Assembly: GCA_964645285.1 (NCBI GenBank)
Contig: CAZYDR010000101.1
Span: forward strand, 1-13,279
Reading direction: 5' to 3'
Length of the DNA stretch: 13,279 bases
From: JAYZAP01 sp964645285
GTDB taxonomy: Bacteria > Pseudomonadota > Alphaproteobacteria > JAAXGF01
The first letter of the stretch is position 1, and each line of letters begins with the position of its first letter. Made by a program: the position numbers and the translations under genes. Positions 13,176 through 13,279 of this stretch are shown piece by piece. The notes under the pieces were generated by a model. The model had not been told where the DNA came from. It saw only the letters and a program-made list of their open reading frames with translations, and did no database searches.

Positions 13176-13279
13176 CTACCAACGGCCGCAGTCAGGCCCC
13201 ATGGCTTCGGCCGGGAGCTCAATCGGGAAGCGTTCGCGGATCCTGGCGTCGGTCTTGGGATCGATGCACTCCGGGTAAT
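13176..13279 (-). CDS. C-terminal end of an unidentified protein, possibly MttB-type methyltransferase
   Basis: A minus-strand frame enters from the right edge in phase with base 13277 and ends at TAG 13178-13176, giving about 33 residues. These include YPECIDPKTDARIRERFPIE and LPAEAMGPDCGRW. Codon usage is that of a real gene. The pattern (D..D..IR.RF.I.LP) resembles the last residues of non-pyrrolysine trimethylamine-methyltransferase (MttB) family proteins, as I remember them. That would fit the amine dehydrogenase in the window, but too little is visible to be confident. Confidence 0.5.
   Translation of the reverse strand, partial: YPECIDPKTDARIRERFPIELPAEAMGPDCGRW

Noticed and set aside
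13016..13222. 68-codon minus-strand frame across the riboswitch
   Set aside because: It runs through the conserved aptamer and has no protein-like features; the RNA structure explains the sequence.

Overview
The window is GC-rich, tightly packed bacterial DNA. It looks like an alphaproteobacterium (Rhodospirillales-like is my guess). This rests on the strong G/C bias at third codon positions, canonical GGAGG-type ribosome binding sites, 1- to 9-bp gene spacings, and the mix of amine, guanidino and acyl-CoA catabolic genes. No rRNA, tRNA, CRISPR array, insertion sequence or phage gene was found.

Layout. (1) 1-1723: the 3' end of a ureohydrolase-like gene (+) converges on a threonine-aldolase-family gene (-). 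That gene is divergent from a MarR regulator (+) across an AT-rich intergenic region with repeated motifs. (2) 1762-6539 (-): a four-gene operon, read from 6539 downward. It encodes two subunits of a CoA-transferase-fold enzyme that lacks the family's catalytic Glu and resembles IpdAB acyl-CoA hydrolases, then a histidine-rich LVIVD beta-propeller, then a flavin/iron-sulfur amine dehydrogenase of the dimethylamine/trimethylamine dehydrogenase family with cofactor and pocket residues in place. (3) 6738-7265 (+): a short metal-dependent cyclase/formamidase-type hydrolase, divergent from that operon. (4) 7262-10293 (-): a second operon, agmatinase-type ureohydrolase, SDR dehydrogenase, MFS transporter. 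(5) 10294-10595: a divergent regulatory region with two perfect 15-bp palindromes and one degenerate copy, overlapping promoter-like hexamers in both directions. (6) 10596-11941 (+): a small exported protein, then a DUF2145 gene interrupted by an in-frame TAA. (7) 11955-12874 (-): a glutathione-S-transferase-like gene broken by a 1-nt frameshift in a C run and an in-frame TGA. (8) 12998-13075 (-): a c-di-GMP-I (GEMM-I) riboswitch aptamer with an ideal Shine-Dalgarno and ATG just downstream, but that ATG opens only a two-codon reading frame. (9) 13176-13279 (-): the C-terminal end of an unidentified protein.

How it may work together (inference). The middle of the window looks like a catabolic island for a nitrogenous substrate. 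The transporter would import it or a product, the ureohydrolase would cleave a guanidino group, the amine dehydrogenase would demethylate or deaminate an amine, and the cyclase, SDR and CoA-fold hydrolase would process the carbon skeleton. The substrate cannot be read from sequence.

Three genes carry apparent lesions: the aldolase (internal in-frame deletion and a lost Arg), DUF2145 (nonsense) and GST (frameshift and nonsense). TAA and TGA are also the normal terminal stops of these and neighbouring genes, so a changed genetic code does not explain them. Either this part of the genome is decaying or the assembly contains base errors; read-level data would tell. The best candidates for something unusual are the riboswitch without an obvious target and the Glu-less CoA-fold enzyme in an operon with the amine dehydrogenase and His-rich propeller.
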